Part shown: positions 33,622 through 44,128 of the stretch, piece after piece
How positions within the stretch are numbered: position 1 is the first letter of the stretch
Layout: every line of letters starts with the position of its first letter
Assembly: GCA_014529385.2 (NCBI GenBank)
Contig: CM043969.1
Coordinates: forward strand, 73,948,676-74,012,675
DNA from: Adiantum capillus-veneris
Taxonomy: Eukaryota; Streptophyta; Polypodiopsida; Polypodiales; Pteridaceae
Direction of reading: 5' to 3'
Length of the DNA stretch: 64,000 nt
Made by a program: the position numbers and the translations under genes
Notes under the pieces: model-generated
The model's input: only the letters and a program-made list of their open reading frames with translations
Told to the model about the DNA's origin: nothing
Databases searched by the model: none

Positions 33622-34096
33622 TGTGAGGACTATGTCAGGGACCGTTAGCTGTGTACCATCTTCAATGGATACACCAAAATCTTGGACATCCCTCTGGCTT
33701 GAGACTGACACCAAGACAGGACTCGTCCTGCTCTTCGATGTCAACTCAAGGGGGTGATAACATTCACTTTCTCTTAAATGGATCCCTTAGCCCCAAAACA
33801 TCTTTCCTTATTACTTCAAACTTTCCACTCGAAGTCATCAGGCTAACTATAAACTCAACCTTCCAGGGTCAATTGCTGGGTGTTCTCTAGTTCACCCTTG
33901 GCTCAAGGCCACTAACGCTTTTTTCTTGGTTTATGGCCGAGCACAACTGTTAGTGCATTCCCCTTAGATGAGTGTATTTAATAGCTACACAAACACCTCA
34001 TTCACAAGTTTGATTCCCGCTCCGTAGATCGGAATGCCCTTATCCCATTTTTGACTTAACTAAATGGAGAACATAAAATTGGGTTCAACTTTTTGG
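33622..34096 (-). repeat. 5' LTR end of element H
   Basis: The reverse complement matches the last ~470 bases of the F 5' LTR (about 19520-19992), including 'gttgaacccaattttatgtt', 'ggggaa.gcactaac' and 'gagtcctgtcttggtgtc'. It includes the LTR end that F lost from its 3' copy. Confidence 0.8.
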
Positions 34097-34370
34097 ATGT
34101 TACTAGATCACTGGCGACGGACGTCTCCAACATTAGTTTTTGTTACTAACATAATGTCAATATGCAAGGAAGAAACTCTGGATGGGACACGGAGACTTAA
34201 TGAGAGTGTCAATCTCACCAAAGAGAACTTAGAGGACTATTCATACTACTAGAAAAGCAAATCAACCACTTCCTAGTAAAAAACTCAGGCTATGTCCAAT
34301 CTCACCGCTCTAGTTCATCACACCTTTTCAGCATCCAAATGAGTTCGAAATGCAACGCAACTTAAGGAGA
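34097..34370. other. Unassigned sequence left of element B
   Basis: No supported gene. B is inserted at 34371-34375, so this stretch and the sequence from 52926 were once contiguous. It may be part of the LTR of element I. Confidence 0.4.
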
Positions 34371-34375
34371 AGTAT
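34371..34375. repeat. Target site duplication of element B (left)
   Basis: AGTAT directly before the LTR start TGTAAC; the same five bases follow the other LTR at 52921-52925. Confidence 0.9.
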
Positions 34376-35955
34376 TGTAACATTAATGGCCTAGTAACTT
34401 GTGTGTAGTGGAAAATAGCATGAACATAGTGAGCATTTCATTACAATAGATTCCTAATGAGATTAACAAGAGTGTTTGGGTGGAGAGAAACAAAAAGCAT
34501 AACACCTAGTTAGATAGCATGAACAATACTTCAAAAGAGAGAGAAATTAAGCAATTGACAATAGTTGAGGACCGGATTTGCATGGAGCCGGTTCCCCCTC
34601 CAAAAGGCTTTGTATTATGGTTTCTCCCATCAAGAGAGACATTTTACAATACAATTTCTTGTGTTCCTTCAATACTAGCTAGTGCAATGAAGATGGAAAC
34701 TTCATGCACTATGCAAAACACATATCAAACACAACATCAATTCCCTCACGGTCTCAAACCCAAGACCTCACACACCTTCGAAGATGGTGAGAGCTAGCGG
34801 GGTATGAGAGTAGATTGAGAGGAAGGAGTATTCTTACGAGAAAGATATACATCTCCTCACATAATCACTCATATTAGCATAGCTTAGCTTAGTAATTAGC
34901 ATGGTACAGGAGATGAGCATGTATTGAAGCATGCTCTTGGTTGGATTTGCATCACAAAGCCAAAAGTTATTGGTGTAGTCCTTCCTTCTCACAAGCTTGG
35001 AGTAGGTGATAAGCTTTCCATTAAAACTTGAGAAGGAGAGAGAGTCTTCTTTAATTCACACATGAGATTGTGTGAGTGTGTGTGATAATGCCTTCCAAAA
35101 ATCAGCCCCCTCTCTCTCTTGGTCGACCCCTCCGGCTATTTGCTCTTGCTAGAATCCTATTGGACCTCCCTAGGCTTAGCCAATGGTAATTGAGCAGCAT
35201 AAGTGATAGCCTTCTGACGTGTGTCCCCCTTTCCCCTTTTGTGAGAGCTTTAGGTAATTATTTAATTCAAGTAAACTCTCATTGGACCCCTTTGCCTCCT
35301 GGCCAATAGGAATCAGGCAAGCCATTGGGCTGCTGAATGCTCATTGGTCCCCTTGGGAGACTGTCCAATAGTCTTCTAGAGAGCTTAATTCTTATTTTTC
35401 TTTTATTAAGTGTTTTTAAATTAATTAAACTAGATTTACTCTAGACTAATTCTCATTGATCCACCTCCAAGGCCATCCAATAGGAATTGGGTACACCTTG
35501 TGGGCATCTAGGCTAGGGAGCTGACATGTGTCCCTCATTCCCTTTGTGTAAAGGGAGCTTGTGTGTGTGTGTCTCTGAGTTTTTCTCTCATCCCCTACTT
35601 GCAAGGCTCGCCCCCTCCTATGTAGGGATTGACAGACTTTTTGTGACACACACTAAGCATCCAATTTCCCTAGTGTTTGGCCTTTGGACACAACCTTTGA
35701 ATTTTGGAACCTTAGCATTTTGGAAGTCTTAATGGGCTGAACCTTAGGTTCTTTTCAGCCCATTGTTTCACATTGCTCTTTTGTAGATGGCCCCCCCTTT
35801 GGATCCCTATTTTCCCTCCTTTGGATCCCTATTGTGGCCCGGTCTACTAGCTTAACCAATATTCTAGCTTTTTCTCCACTAGCACTTCCCCATATTAAAT
35901 GATCAGTTTAACATGAGAAAATCATTTAGGAGAATTAGATATTATTATTATGACA
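34376..35955 (-). repeat. 3' LTR of element B
   Basis: Same sequence as 51340-52920 apart from small changes. The most visible is a short interrupted C tract (about 34587-34600) where the other LTR has 32 C. It contains several CCAAT/ATTGG boxes. The inner boundary is fixed by the polypurine tract at 35956-35971. Confidence 0.9.
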
Positions 35956-35995
35956 TTACCTCTCTCTCGAAATCATAGTCGTCCTCGACTATGAT
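35956..35995 (-). promoter_or_regulatory. Polypurine tract and conserved hairpin of element B
   Basis: On the minus strand a perfect inverted repeat ATCATAGTCG-AGGA-CGACTATGAT (35972-35995) is followed by GAGAGAGAGGTAA up to the 3' LTR start. The purine tract primes plus-strand DNA. The hairpin with AGGA loop recurs at the same place in C and, weaker, in K. Confidence 0.75.
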
Positions 35996-36442
35996 AAAGC
36001 ATATTCATTAGTCCTTTTTCCTAGCGGGTAGAGGATCCCTATGTTACCCTACGACATCATTCCACAATGTTTGACTAGTCCATTTGGTGCTTCAGAGCGT
36101 GAGGCTACCGCAAGCATGTCTGCACATTAGTCCTATCAACTTCCATAGTAGAGTGACAAGCTCTACTTGGTGTTTGGGAGACGTCGTCTCCACAAACTTG
36201 ATCTAAGCATGCATACTAGTTTATTTTTGTGCACAATAAAGAAAAAGAGAGTCTTATAAGACAAAAATTTTGTTCATTTTTAACATTTGCTTACTCTTGG
36301 GAAGCATTGTAAGCATTGACAAGGTTTAAGTTATTGTTTTATTGTATGCCTTGCATCCATCTAGCATCTTCAAAAGGATAATTCTTAAACTTAAAAGATA
36401 TTGTCGGATAGTCTTACCGCCTCTTAGTACCTTGTCTTCATG

Positions 36443-37591
36443 TCAGAGGATGGACTCGGGCTGTAGCACCTCTTCTTGTTCCTCGATCTCCGGTGGGTCT
36501 TCAATAGTTGGTTCTTGAGGTGGCTCTCCTTTGTAAGGCTTTAGTAGGCTCACATGGAAAGCATTGTGTATGAGCCAATGGTTGGGCAACTTGAGTTGAT
36601 AGGCCATCTCATTGATTGGCCTAACAATCTGGAAGGACCATAGTACCTTTTTTGCTAACTTAGCATAGTATTTTTGGTGTCCCGTAGGATTCTTGCCCGT
36701 TGTGTGCCTTAATCGAGCCTTGGGAAATTTGAGTAAGACCCAATCATTTTCATTAAAGGCTTGGGCTCTTCTATGCTTGTCAGCAGCAACCTTTTGAATT
36801 TTCTGTGAGATAGAGATAGCATCCTTAATCTTTTGGAAAGATTCTTGTAGGTCTCGGCTATACTCATCTGCAGCAAAGATCTTCCCGTGTACCTTAAGTA
36901 GCAAGGGACTTTTTGATCTTCCCTCAATTACCTCAAAAGGTGCTTTTCCCGTGGAAGTATGTACACTGTTATTGTAGGCATACTCCACTAAGGGTAAGTA
37001 CTTCTCCCATTGGGATCTTTGATCTACTTCCGTTACATAGGCGTTTAGTAGATCGAGAATTGTTAGGTTAGCTATTTCACTTTGGCCATCTGTTTGCAGG
37101 TGATAGGCCAAAGAGAAGTTTAGCCTTGTTCCTAAATTCTCAAAGAGACCCTTCCAGAAATTACTGGTCATTCTAGGATCTCTATCTGACACTATGGACA
37201 TTGGCAAGCCATGGTACTTGAAGATTTGAGAAATGAAGAGGGTTGCCATTTGATGGGCTTTGATAGTCTTTTTGACAGGCATAAAATGAGCTTGTTTACT
37301 AAACCTGTCTACTATTGTCCATATTCCCGTATTCCCATGGATAGACTTAGGCAATCCAAAGATAAAATCCATGGATATGCTCTCCCATGGTGAATTAGGG
37401 ATTGGAAAAGGTTGAAGAAATCCAAGTTGCTTCCCTCTATCAAACTTCGTCTTTTGGCATACCAAACATTTAGAAACATACTCTTGTATTTTTGCTTTCA
37501 TGGTAGGCCAATAGAAATATGTTTCAATGCCCTTTAGGGTAGACTGAATCTCTCTACGTCCTGCATAAGGAGGAGCATGAGATTCATACAT
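36443..37591 (-). pseudogene. Integrase of element B
   Basis: An open frame of 382 codons. The zinc domain reads HAPPYAGRRE with the second His replaced by Arg, then CLVCQKTK. The core keeps the catalytic residues: Asp in ISMDFIFGLP, Asp in IVSDRDPR and Glu in TDGQSE. The C-terminal domain (YYAKLAKKVLWSFQIVRPIN, NAFHVSLLKPYKGEPPQEPT) is present. The chromodomain that should follow is broken by TGA just after LQPESIL and a one-base deletion further on (36300-36443), unlike C, where it is intact. Confidence 0.85.
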
Positions 37592-37680
37592 TACTTTCTC
37601 ACGTAGTGAGCTAGTAACGCATAGTCTATTGCCATAGAGAAGATAACCATCTTATAAAGTAAATGGTTCCTCTTTATTCC

Positions 37681-38301
37681 CTATGCAAGGGCTAAAATCA
37701 CATCTCTAAAATTAGGATCAATACCATACTCACCTATCATAGAAGATAGATCATTGTGAGTTGCTATGGAAACCGCATTCACTCTCGGCCGTCTTGAGAG
37801 TGCATCGGCTACTTGATTATGCTTGTTGCCAGCAATATGAAAATGAAATTGCGAAAGAAAGTTTGCCCACCTCATTTGTTTGTCGGAGAGCTTGGTCTAC
37901 GTCATGAAGTACTTAAGACTTTGGTGATTCGTTTGCAATATGAAAGGAGTCCCCAATAAATAGTGCTTCCATGAGTCTAAGGCATGTAGAACTGTAAGGA
38001 GCTCCTTTTCATATATGCCTAGAGCTTTCTCAACAGGGTCGAGCCTTCGACTTTCATAGCCTATGGCGTGTCCTTCTTGAAGCAAAACAGCTCCAAGGCA
38101 ATCACCACAAGCATCACATTGGACCTCAAATGGCTTTGAGAGATCCGGTAGTGTAAGCACAGGTTGAGAGATAAGCTTTTCAAAAGCGTTTTTCTCCTTG
38201 GCAGACCATGTGTACGTAACGTTTTTCTTTGTTAGGTCATGTAATGGTCCTTCTATTAGTGAGAACTTTTCTATGAAGCATCTATAGTATGCGCACACAC
38301 C
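37681..38301 (-). pseudogene. RNase H and start of integrase region of element B
   Basis: Reads CAYYRCFIEKFSLIEGPLHD from the insert junction, then FEVQCDACGDCLGAVLLQEG (first Asp), GIYEKELLTVLHALDSWKHY (Glu) and LQTNHQSLKYF, where the third catalytic Asp is Asn as in C. A stop lies between 37897 and 37875, then MRWANFLSQFHFHIAGNKHN and VADALSRRPRVNAVS. About 90 bases further on, integrase begins. Confidence 0.8.
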
Positions 38302-39107
38302 TTGTGCGCCTGGGGACATAGTGTGCCAACATAGAGCATAGAAGGGTTTCTTATTGGCATAAACAACATCTTGTGGCCCTAAGACAACCTGCAGCCTTAG
38401 GGACATAGGGTGGCACATAAATAAAGTCCCATATGGCTTTGAAGGACTGGACCTCTTTATACGTTGGGACCAGCTAACAATCCTAACCCTATGGCCTTGA
38501 GGTCATAAAGAGACATATTAAAGTCATAGACATGTCTACAAAGAGCACCATATGGCCTTAAGGCCATAGGTGCAATAGATGGCATCTCATAGTCTTATAG
38601 CCATAGGATACTATATAGTATTGTTTTGACTTTTTAAGTGTGAAATATTAGTTTGAATGTTGTTTAAATTATCATGTATTTAAAACTTGATAGCATGCTA
38701 CAAAACCATGACCAAGTATTTTGTTATACATGGATTAAGGTCACCAAAATATGACAAGAGTGTTTAATAGTATTTGCCTTTACATATAATCTTTTTTAAT
38801 TGTTGTAATCAATCTATATGCTACTTTAAAATCATATCAATTGGTTTTTTCGACACCTCATTTTTTGAGAAGCTACTTCTAGAAGCATTTGTTGAATTTT
38901 GAAAAGCACTGATGTCGTATCCAAAAACTATATTGGAGGTTTATTCTTAAATTTTATAGTAGAGAAATTAAAATAGACTCATACAATCATGATAATTTAT
39001 CTAAATTAAAGGCAACTAGAGCTTAGAAATCATTAAATAACACAATCCTAGCATACACATTTAGAATTTGGGAAACGGGATTTTCCCAAATTATCTAAAA
39101 TGGTGTT
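38302..39107. other. 806-bp insert of unknown origin in the pol gene of B
   Basis: Compared with element C, the pol of B is interrupted between the RT end (MDPSKLEVIKGW..NLHE) and CAYYR. About 16-18 bases of pol are missing at the site. The insert has no coding similarity to anything here. It contains a perfect 18-bp palindrome TATGGCCTTAAGGCCATA (38551-38568) and several degenerate relatives between 38390 and 38610. No terminal inverted repeats or target duplication are obvious, so the type of element is unknown. Confidence 0.65.
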
Positions 39108-39780
39108 TCATGAAGATTCCTTGGTTTAAGCCATCCTTTTATTACCTCTAATTTTGATGGATCCATTTGGATGCCATCTTGAGAGATAATGTGACCTAAA
39201 TACTGAATCTCTTGCAAAAAAAATTCACTTTTCTTTCGATTAACATAAAGTCTATTCTCTCTTAGAACTTGAAATATTACCTGGAGGTGTCGCTTGTGTT
39301 CGTCTAATGAATTAGAGTAGATGATGATATCATCAAAGAACACTCCAGTAAAGGTTCGGTGAGGCCTAAATAGCTTCTCCATCAAGCGGTTGAATGTGGC
39401 TGGTGCATTGGTCAAGCCAAAAGGCATGACACGTATTCATAAAGACCAAATGTAGTGCAAAATGCGGTCTTTACAATGTCTTGATCAACTATCCTTATTT
39501 GATGATAGCACTTTTTTGGTCAATCCTACTGAAGTAGATGGAGCCTTGTAGCTTATCAAATAGGTCTTCTACCCATGGAACGGGAAACCTAGGTCTTCTA
39601 CCCATGGAACGGGAAACCTATTTTTGATAGTGATCCTATTTAGTGCTCTATAGTCGACACGCATACGATATGTGCCGTCTTTCTTTTTCACTAGTAACAT
39701 AGGAGAACAAAATGGAGATGAGCTAGGCCTAACCATGCCCTTCTCAACTAACTCATGCACTTGCTACATAATCTCCTCTT
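39108..39780 (-). pseudogene. Reverse transcriptase of element B, broken
   Basis: Two pieces. 39760-39569 has MHELVEKGMVRPSSSPFCSP and VDYRALNRITIKNRFPVP; 39427-39095 has MPFGLTNAPATFNRLMEKLF, GVFFDDIIIYSNSL (catalytic FFDD intact) and EIQYLGHIISQDG. Between them lies a 29-bp exact tandem duplication (39561-39589 and 39590-39618) that shifts the frame, and further small changes. Confidence 0.85.
39561..39618. repeat. 29-bp tandem duplication within RT of B
   Basis: 'taggtcttctacccatgga' plus 'acgggaaacc' occurs twice with no difference. The unit is not a multiple of three, so it breaks RT. Exact identity points to a recent event. Confidence 0.9.
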
Positions 39781-39969
39781 GTTGAGCTTTAGAAACTCTA
39801 TAAGGAGGTTTGTTAGGCGGTGAACTTCCTGGAAGAAGTTCAGTTGCATGGTCATCATTGCCTTGTTTAGGAGGTAGCTCACAAGGGATATCGTCAATAA
39901 AGACATCTTGAAACCCCTTGAGAAAATTGGATAACTCTAATTCCTTTTGATTGTGTATATTTTCTTTTG

Positions 39970-41325
39970 CTAAAAAACATTAGGTTCATTTTGAGAATCT
40001 TTAACAAAAATCATGTACACGGAAATAGAGCTCTTTATTGACTTGTTGAAAGCTTGTGTATGTACAATGGGTATAGTGTTACCCATTTCCTTAGCATCTA
40101 TATACATATCTTTTTCCCTGAACTTAAAGGATATTCTCCTTTCAGGGAATTTAACATTGGCAGCCATGCAATCAAACCATGGTGCCCCTAGGATTACATC
40201 CTCATGCTTGAGAGGAGAGATAAAGAAGTCCTCTTTGTCCACATAGCTTTGGACATGGAGACTCAATTTCTCGATTAAGGGAGTGACTGAAGATTCTTGC
40301 CCCTTGAAAGCACCGTCTGCGGGTAGGACATCTCCCATCTTGTAGGCTTGTATGCCTAGCTTGGTGGCCAACTCTATATATATAAAATTGTGAGTAGAAC
40401 CAGGGTCAAAGAGAATAAAAGCATCATGTTCTCTTACCTTTCCCCAAGCATGGCATAGAGGAGATCCTTTGTGGTGAGTTTCCTCCTCTACAGTGATTTC
40501 GACCAAGGTAGCTCTAGGAGGATCATGGCGGTTGATCTTTTGGGGACAAGTGCGGTACGCATGCCCTTGTTTGCCGCACTTGAAACATTGGTTATCCTTG
40601 CGATAATGCTCAAGCTCTTCCGGAGAGAGTTTATTTTTTCCTTTATAAACTCCCTTCTCTTTAGCTTTGTTGGAGTTGCCCTTAGGAGATTTTTGGACAT
40701 TGTCCTTCCCGTTAGGCTCATTGGAACCCTTGTTTTCAGGGGGCTTAGAATTCCTCTTAGCCCCTGTTTGGAAATTGATTCGAGAGGCCACCATAGTATG
40801 ATATATTACTTCCGATTTGGTGCGTGGCCTTTGGGAGTTGACATACTCCGCCATTTCTTTGATTAAGCCCGCACAAAATTGCTGCTTTTTCTCTCCAAAA
40901 TCGAACTTTTTGAAGGCAGTGGCTTTGAGTTGTAGGTCCCAAAACTTGTCTACATATTTGTGGATGGATTCATAGGGAGAGAGCTTCAAGCTTCGCCATT
41001 CGGTGAGTACTTTGTCTTTGGCATCGGTGGCCAAAAACTGCTTCATAATGCAAGCTCTTAAATCTTTCCATGTTTGTGGAGCTTCACCGTTGGCCTGTAG
41101 GCTAGACCACCATTGTCTGGTGGAATTTTGAAAGTGCATAGCTACATGGCATAGCTTAGACGACTCCATGAAGCCCTCATCTCCGAACGCCACATCAAAT
41201 TGTTGGATAAAGGCCAAGACTTTGTCCGAAGCACCAAAAGTGCCATTGTAGGTAAGGAAAGAGATGCTCTTCCCTCCCTCTTTGAACTTCTTGAGCTTGG
41301 ATGACCCCTTCCACGCAGCATAGGA
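39970..41325 (-). pseudogene. Gag C-terminal part and protease of element B
   Basis: One open frame of about 450 codons read left from 41331, the last bases being shared with the C insertion site. It has the capsid domain (FLTYNGTFGASDKVLAFIQQ, LTEWRSLKLSPYESIHKYVD), basic linker (KGNSNKAKEKGVYKGKNKLS), CCHC knuckle CFKCGKQGHAYRTCP, and protease with LFDPGSTHNFI and later ILGAPWFDCMAANVKFPERR. The protease active site is D-P-G instead of D-S/T-G, as in A and C. The N-terminal half of gag lies beyond element C at 50209-50921. Confidence 0.85.
41321..41325. repeat. Target site duplication of element C (left)
   Basis: TAGGA just before the C 5' LTR (TGTCATAAAA); the same five bases follow the C 3' LTR at 50209-50213. 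Removing C and one copy rejoins the gag of B. Confidence 0.95.
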
Positions 41326-41597
41326 TGTCATAAAATCTAATATCTAACCAACCCAAATGATTTTCTCATATTAAATTGATCACTTAATGTGGGAGAATAA
41401 ACGGGAACAAGTGTTAAGATATAGATATGTGCTTATAGATCTATCTCAACACGGGGCCAATAGTAAAGGGGCCCAAATGGGAGATGGTCTATCAAGAGCA
41501 AGGCTAACCAATGGAGCATAAGACCTTAGGGTTAGCTTCATTGAAGACCTCCAATAATGTGTGTAAAAGTCCTTTGACCTTAGGTAAGCTAGGGCTG

Positions 41598-41790
41598 AGC
41601 TTGAGGTGGGAACCCGGCCCAAGCTCGAGGTGTTTGTCCTGCAGGCTTGAGGTGCTTGTCGTGCTTGAGGTGTTTGTCCTGCTTGAGGTGCTTGATTAAG
41701 GTGCTTGAGGTGCTTGACTTACTCCATGCTTGAGGTGCTTGACTTGCCGCTTGATTAAGGTGCTTGAGGTGCCTTGACATGCTTGCCTGA
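41598..41790 (+). repeat. Minisatellite 'gcttgaggtgcttg' in the C 5' LTR
   Basis: About ten imperfect copies of a 10-20 bp unit around 'gcttgaggtg', with 'ttgtcctgcttgaggtg' and 'cttgattaaggtg' variants. The 3' LTR has the same array at about 48892-49060 with small copy differences. Confidence 0.85.
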
Positions 41791-41991
41791 GATGCTTGTG
41801 GGAATACCCCCTAGTCCAAGTGCTTTGTCATGCTTGATGACTAAGGTGCTTGAGATCCTAAAGTCAAAATCATCCCTACAAGAGGGGGGGCGAGCCCTTT
41901 TCCTAGGGATTAGAGAGAGAACGCACACTCACACTCACAAGGGAAGCCCCAGCTTGAAGAGGCAGCAAGGACACATGTCAGGTCCCTACCC

Positions 41992-42329
41992 ATGTTACCT
42001 TCATGTGTTGCTTGAAGCCTATTGGCTAGGCTTCAAAGGGGTCCAATGATAAATTACTTGAATTATCTAATTGTTTTTGCATTTATCAAGTCCTCTCTCT
42101 CAAAGGGGAAAGGGGGACACTTGTCCCAAGGCTATCCCTGTTGCTTGTAATAGGCTCTGCATGTTACCTTCATGTGTTGCTTGAAGCCTATTGGCTAGGC
42201 TTCAAAGGGGTCCAATGATAAATTACTTGAATTATCTAATTGTTTTTGCATTTATCAAGTCCTCTCTCTCAAAGGGGAAAGGGGGACACTTGTCCCAAGG
42301 CTATCCCCTGTTGCTTGAGCTACAAGGGG
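41992..42329 (+). repeat. 169-bp tandem duplication in the C 5' LTR
   Basis: Copies start at 41992 and 42161 ('atgttaccttcatgtgttgc') and are almost identical through 'cttgtcccaaggctatcc'. The 3' LTR has one copy only, so the duplication arose after insertion or in one strand-transfer product. Confidence 0.9.
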
Positions 42330-43075
42330 GGGTCGACCCAAGCAAGCTAGGGGGGTGCTTAGGGGGTATACTCACCCACACACACTCACAAGCACTCTCA
42401 TTGTGTACTATGCAAAGTGCAAGAGCTCCCTCTCCTTCTCCAAGCAAGTAGAGGTTGAGAGCCTACACCAACACTCTTGGCTATGGAGTGCAAATCCAAC
42501 CAAGAGCCATGCTTCAATGCTTAAGCTTGCCATCTTCTTCTTCTTCATTACTATGCTATTATGTATGCTAGCAACAAGAGTATGATAAGTGAGGAACTAA
42601 TTCTTTCTCCTACGAAATGTTTCTTCTTCCTCTTCCCTACCCTCATTCCCTGCTAGCTCTCTCCACCTTCGAAGGTGTTTGAGGTCTTGGGACTGAGGCT
42701 TGGTATAGTTAAAGCTTTCTTCAAGTTTAGGTTATGCTATGATGGTGATGCATGAAGCTTTCCATCTTCATTGCTTCACCTAGGTCACAAGGAACACAAA
42801 GAATGTATTGTAACAAGTCTCTCTTTATGGGAGAAATCATAATACAAATGCCTATTGGAGGGGGGACCGGCTCCACATAAATCCGGTCCTCAACTATTGT
42901 CATGTTCTCTAAATTCTCTCTCTTGCAAAAGTATTGTCTATGCCAAGTTAACTAATTGCTATGATTATGTTACTATCTTCAATTATGTCTACCCGCTATG
43001 CTCACAAAATCATTTCTTGAAAGTACTCTCATTAAATTCCGCTATTCTCAAATTGAATAGGCAAATTCCATTACA

Positions 43076-43090
43076 TTGGTATCAGAGCAT
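43076..43090 (+). promoter_or_regulatory. Primer-binding site of element C
   Basis: TTGGTATCAGAGCAT begins directly after the LTR end; TGGTATCAGAGC is complementary to plant initiator tRNA-Met. Confidence 0.9.
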
Positions 43091-43489
43091 TTGGTTTCTC
43101 TTTTCTTGCTTAAGAAGAGAGGTCCTTAAGTAGCCTATAAATGGTTGATGTTGTTAATTATAATAGATTAAGTGGAAATGGGATCTAATATCGGTTTTGT
43201 TAAGCCCACTATGTGGGGGATGGTGCACACCTCGGGAGCTTTGGACTTAATAATGGAGTCTTTTTAGACTTGCCTACGGCTTTACCATTATTGAGCCATA
43301 AGAAGTCCGAAAGGAGCTAGCCCTTGGCAACTCTGCTATGTTAGACCTACTCCTCTACTCTCTATAATTAACCACTTTGAGCCGTGGGTGTAGATACTTA
43401 AGAGCCGATTTTCAAAGGCTAAGAGGAGTGGCAACTAAGGTTTTGTATTGCCAAAGCATACACTAAGTATAAACATAAATTTTGTTAAC

Positions 43490-44128
43490 ATGGCTGACAA
43501 TAATCAAGAGAGTAGAATGAACATTGATAGCTTTGATTTTGCACATGAAGGTGCTAATGATGATGCTCCCATGTTTGTGAATTATCTCGTCACTAGGTTG
43601 CAACAAGCTATGGGCAACCCTGTTTTGCAAGCCGAAGTTACTCAACAACTTCGTGCTTATGGAATTTCCCTTCCTCTCCCAGAGGAGAGAGAGCTTAGGA
43701 GGCCTCTTGAAGAGACCCCCAAAAGAAGACTCTCTCCCATTCGAGAGGAGGAATCCAAAGAGAAAGAAAGCAATGACAGTCTAAGTTCTTCTGAAGATGT
43801 GGCTCCACGCAGACGGCGGTCTAGATGATCGCCTACTCCTCCCAAGAGGAAAAGAGCAACCTATAGTCCTTCTCCTCATCACTCTGAAAGGCAAGAGAGG
43901 AAACAAAGGAAGAAAAGGGCTAGGAAGAGGTCACCCTCTTCTCCTTCTTCTTCACCTTCCTCCTCTTCCGATGAAAGTTATGGCTATTCTCCTAGATAAT
44001 ACAAGAGGGGAGGACATCGCAAATCATTTCCTGCATGGCGAAGGTCACAAAAGCTAAAGAAGTTCAAGGAGGGAGGAAAGAGTATCTCTTTTCTCACCTA
44101 CGATGGCACCTTTGGTGCTACCGACAAA
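43490..44128 (+). pseudogene. Gag N-terminal region of element C with two in-frame stops
   Basis: ATG at 43490 (MADNNQESRMNIDSFDFAHE) opens a frame in register with the long gag-pol frame. It is interrupted by TGA at 43826-43828 and TAA at 43997-43999. Residues ~1-65 resemble the N-terminus of the B gag (FVNYLVTRLQQAMGN). Then comes a Ser/Arg/Lys-rich segment (SEEDVAPRRRRS-like, KKRARKRSPSSPSSSPSSSS) up to RGGHRKSF. Such RS-type segments are unusual before a retrotransposon capsid domain and are shared with A and B. Either the two stops end expression or initiation is downstream. Confidence 0.75.

Larger units (their letters stand above)
31739..34096 (-). mobile_element. Element H: truncated second copy of the F family
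   Basis: Minus-strand fragment carrying part of the 5' LTR (33622-34096), a primer site, a decayed accessory ORF, and gag up to the start of protease, where copia G cuts it. LTR and gag match F closely. The LTR is incomplete at 34096 and pol is missing. Confidence 0.8.
41326..43075 (+). repeat. 5' LTR of element C
   Basis: Nearly identical to the 3' LTR except for indels: a 169-bp tandem duplication (41992-42329), a ~30-bp AC-rich insertion near 41905-41940, and different text near 42330. The end 'ccattaca' is followed directly by the primer site. Confidence 0.95.

Noticed and set aside
34376..35955. B LTR as a separate element from C LTR
   Set aside because: The reverse complement of the B LTR shares blocks with the end of the C LTR (fragments around 'aggaacacaa.gaa' and 'ccggtcctcaact'), so they are diverged members of one lineage.
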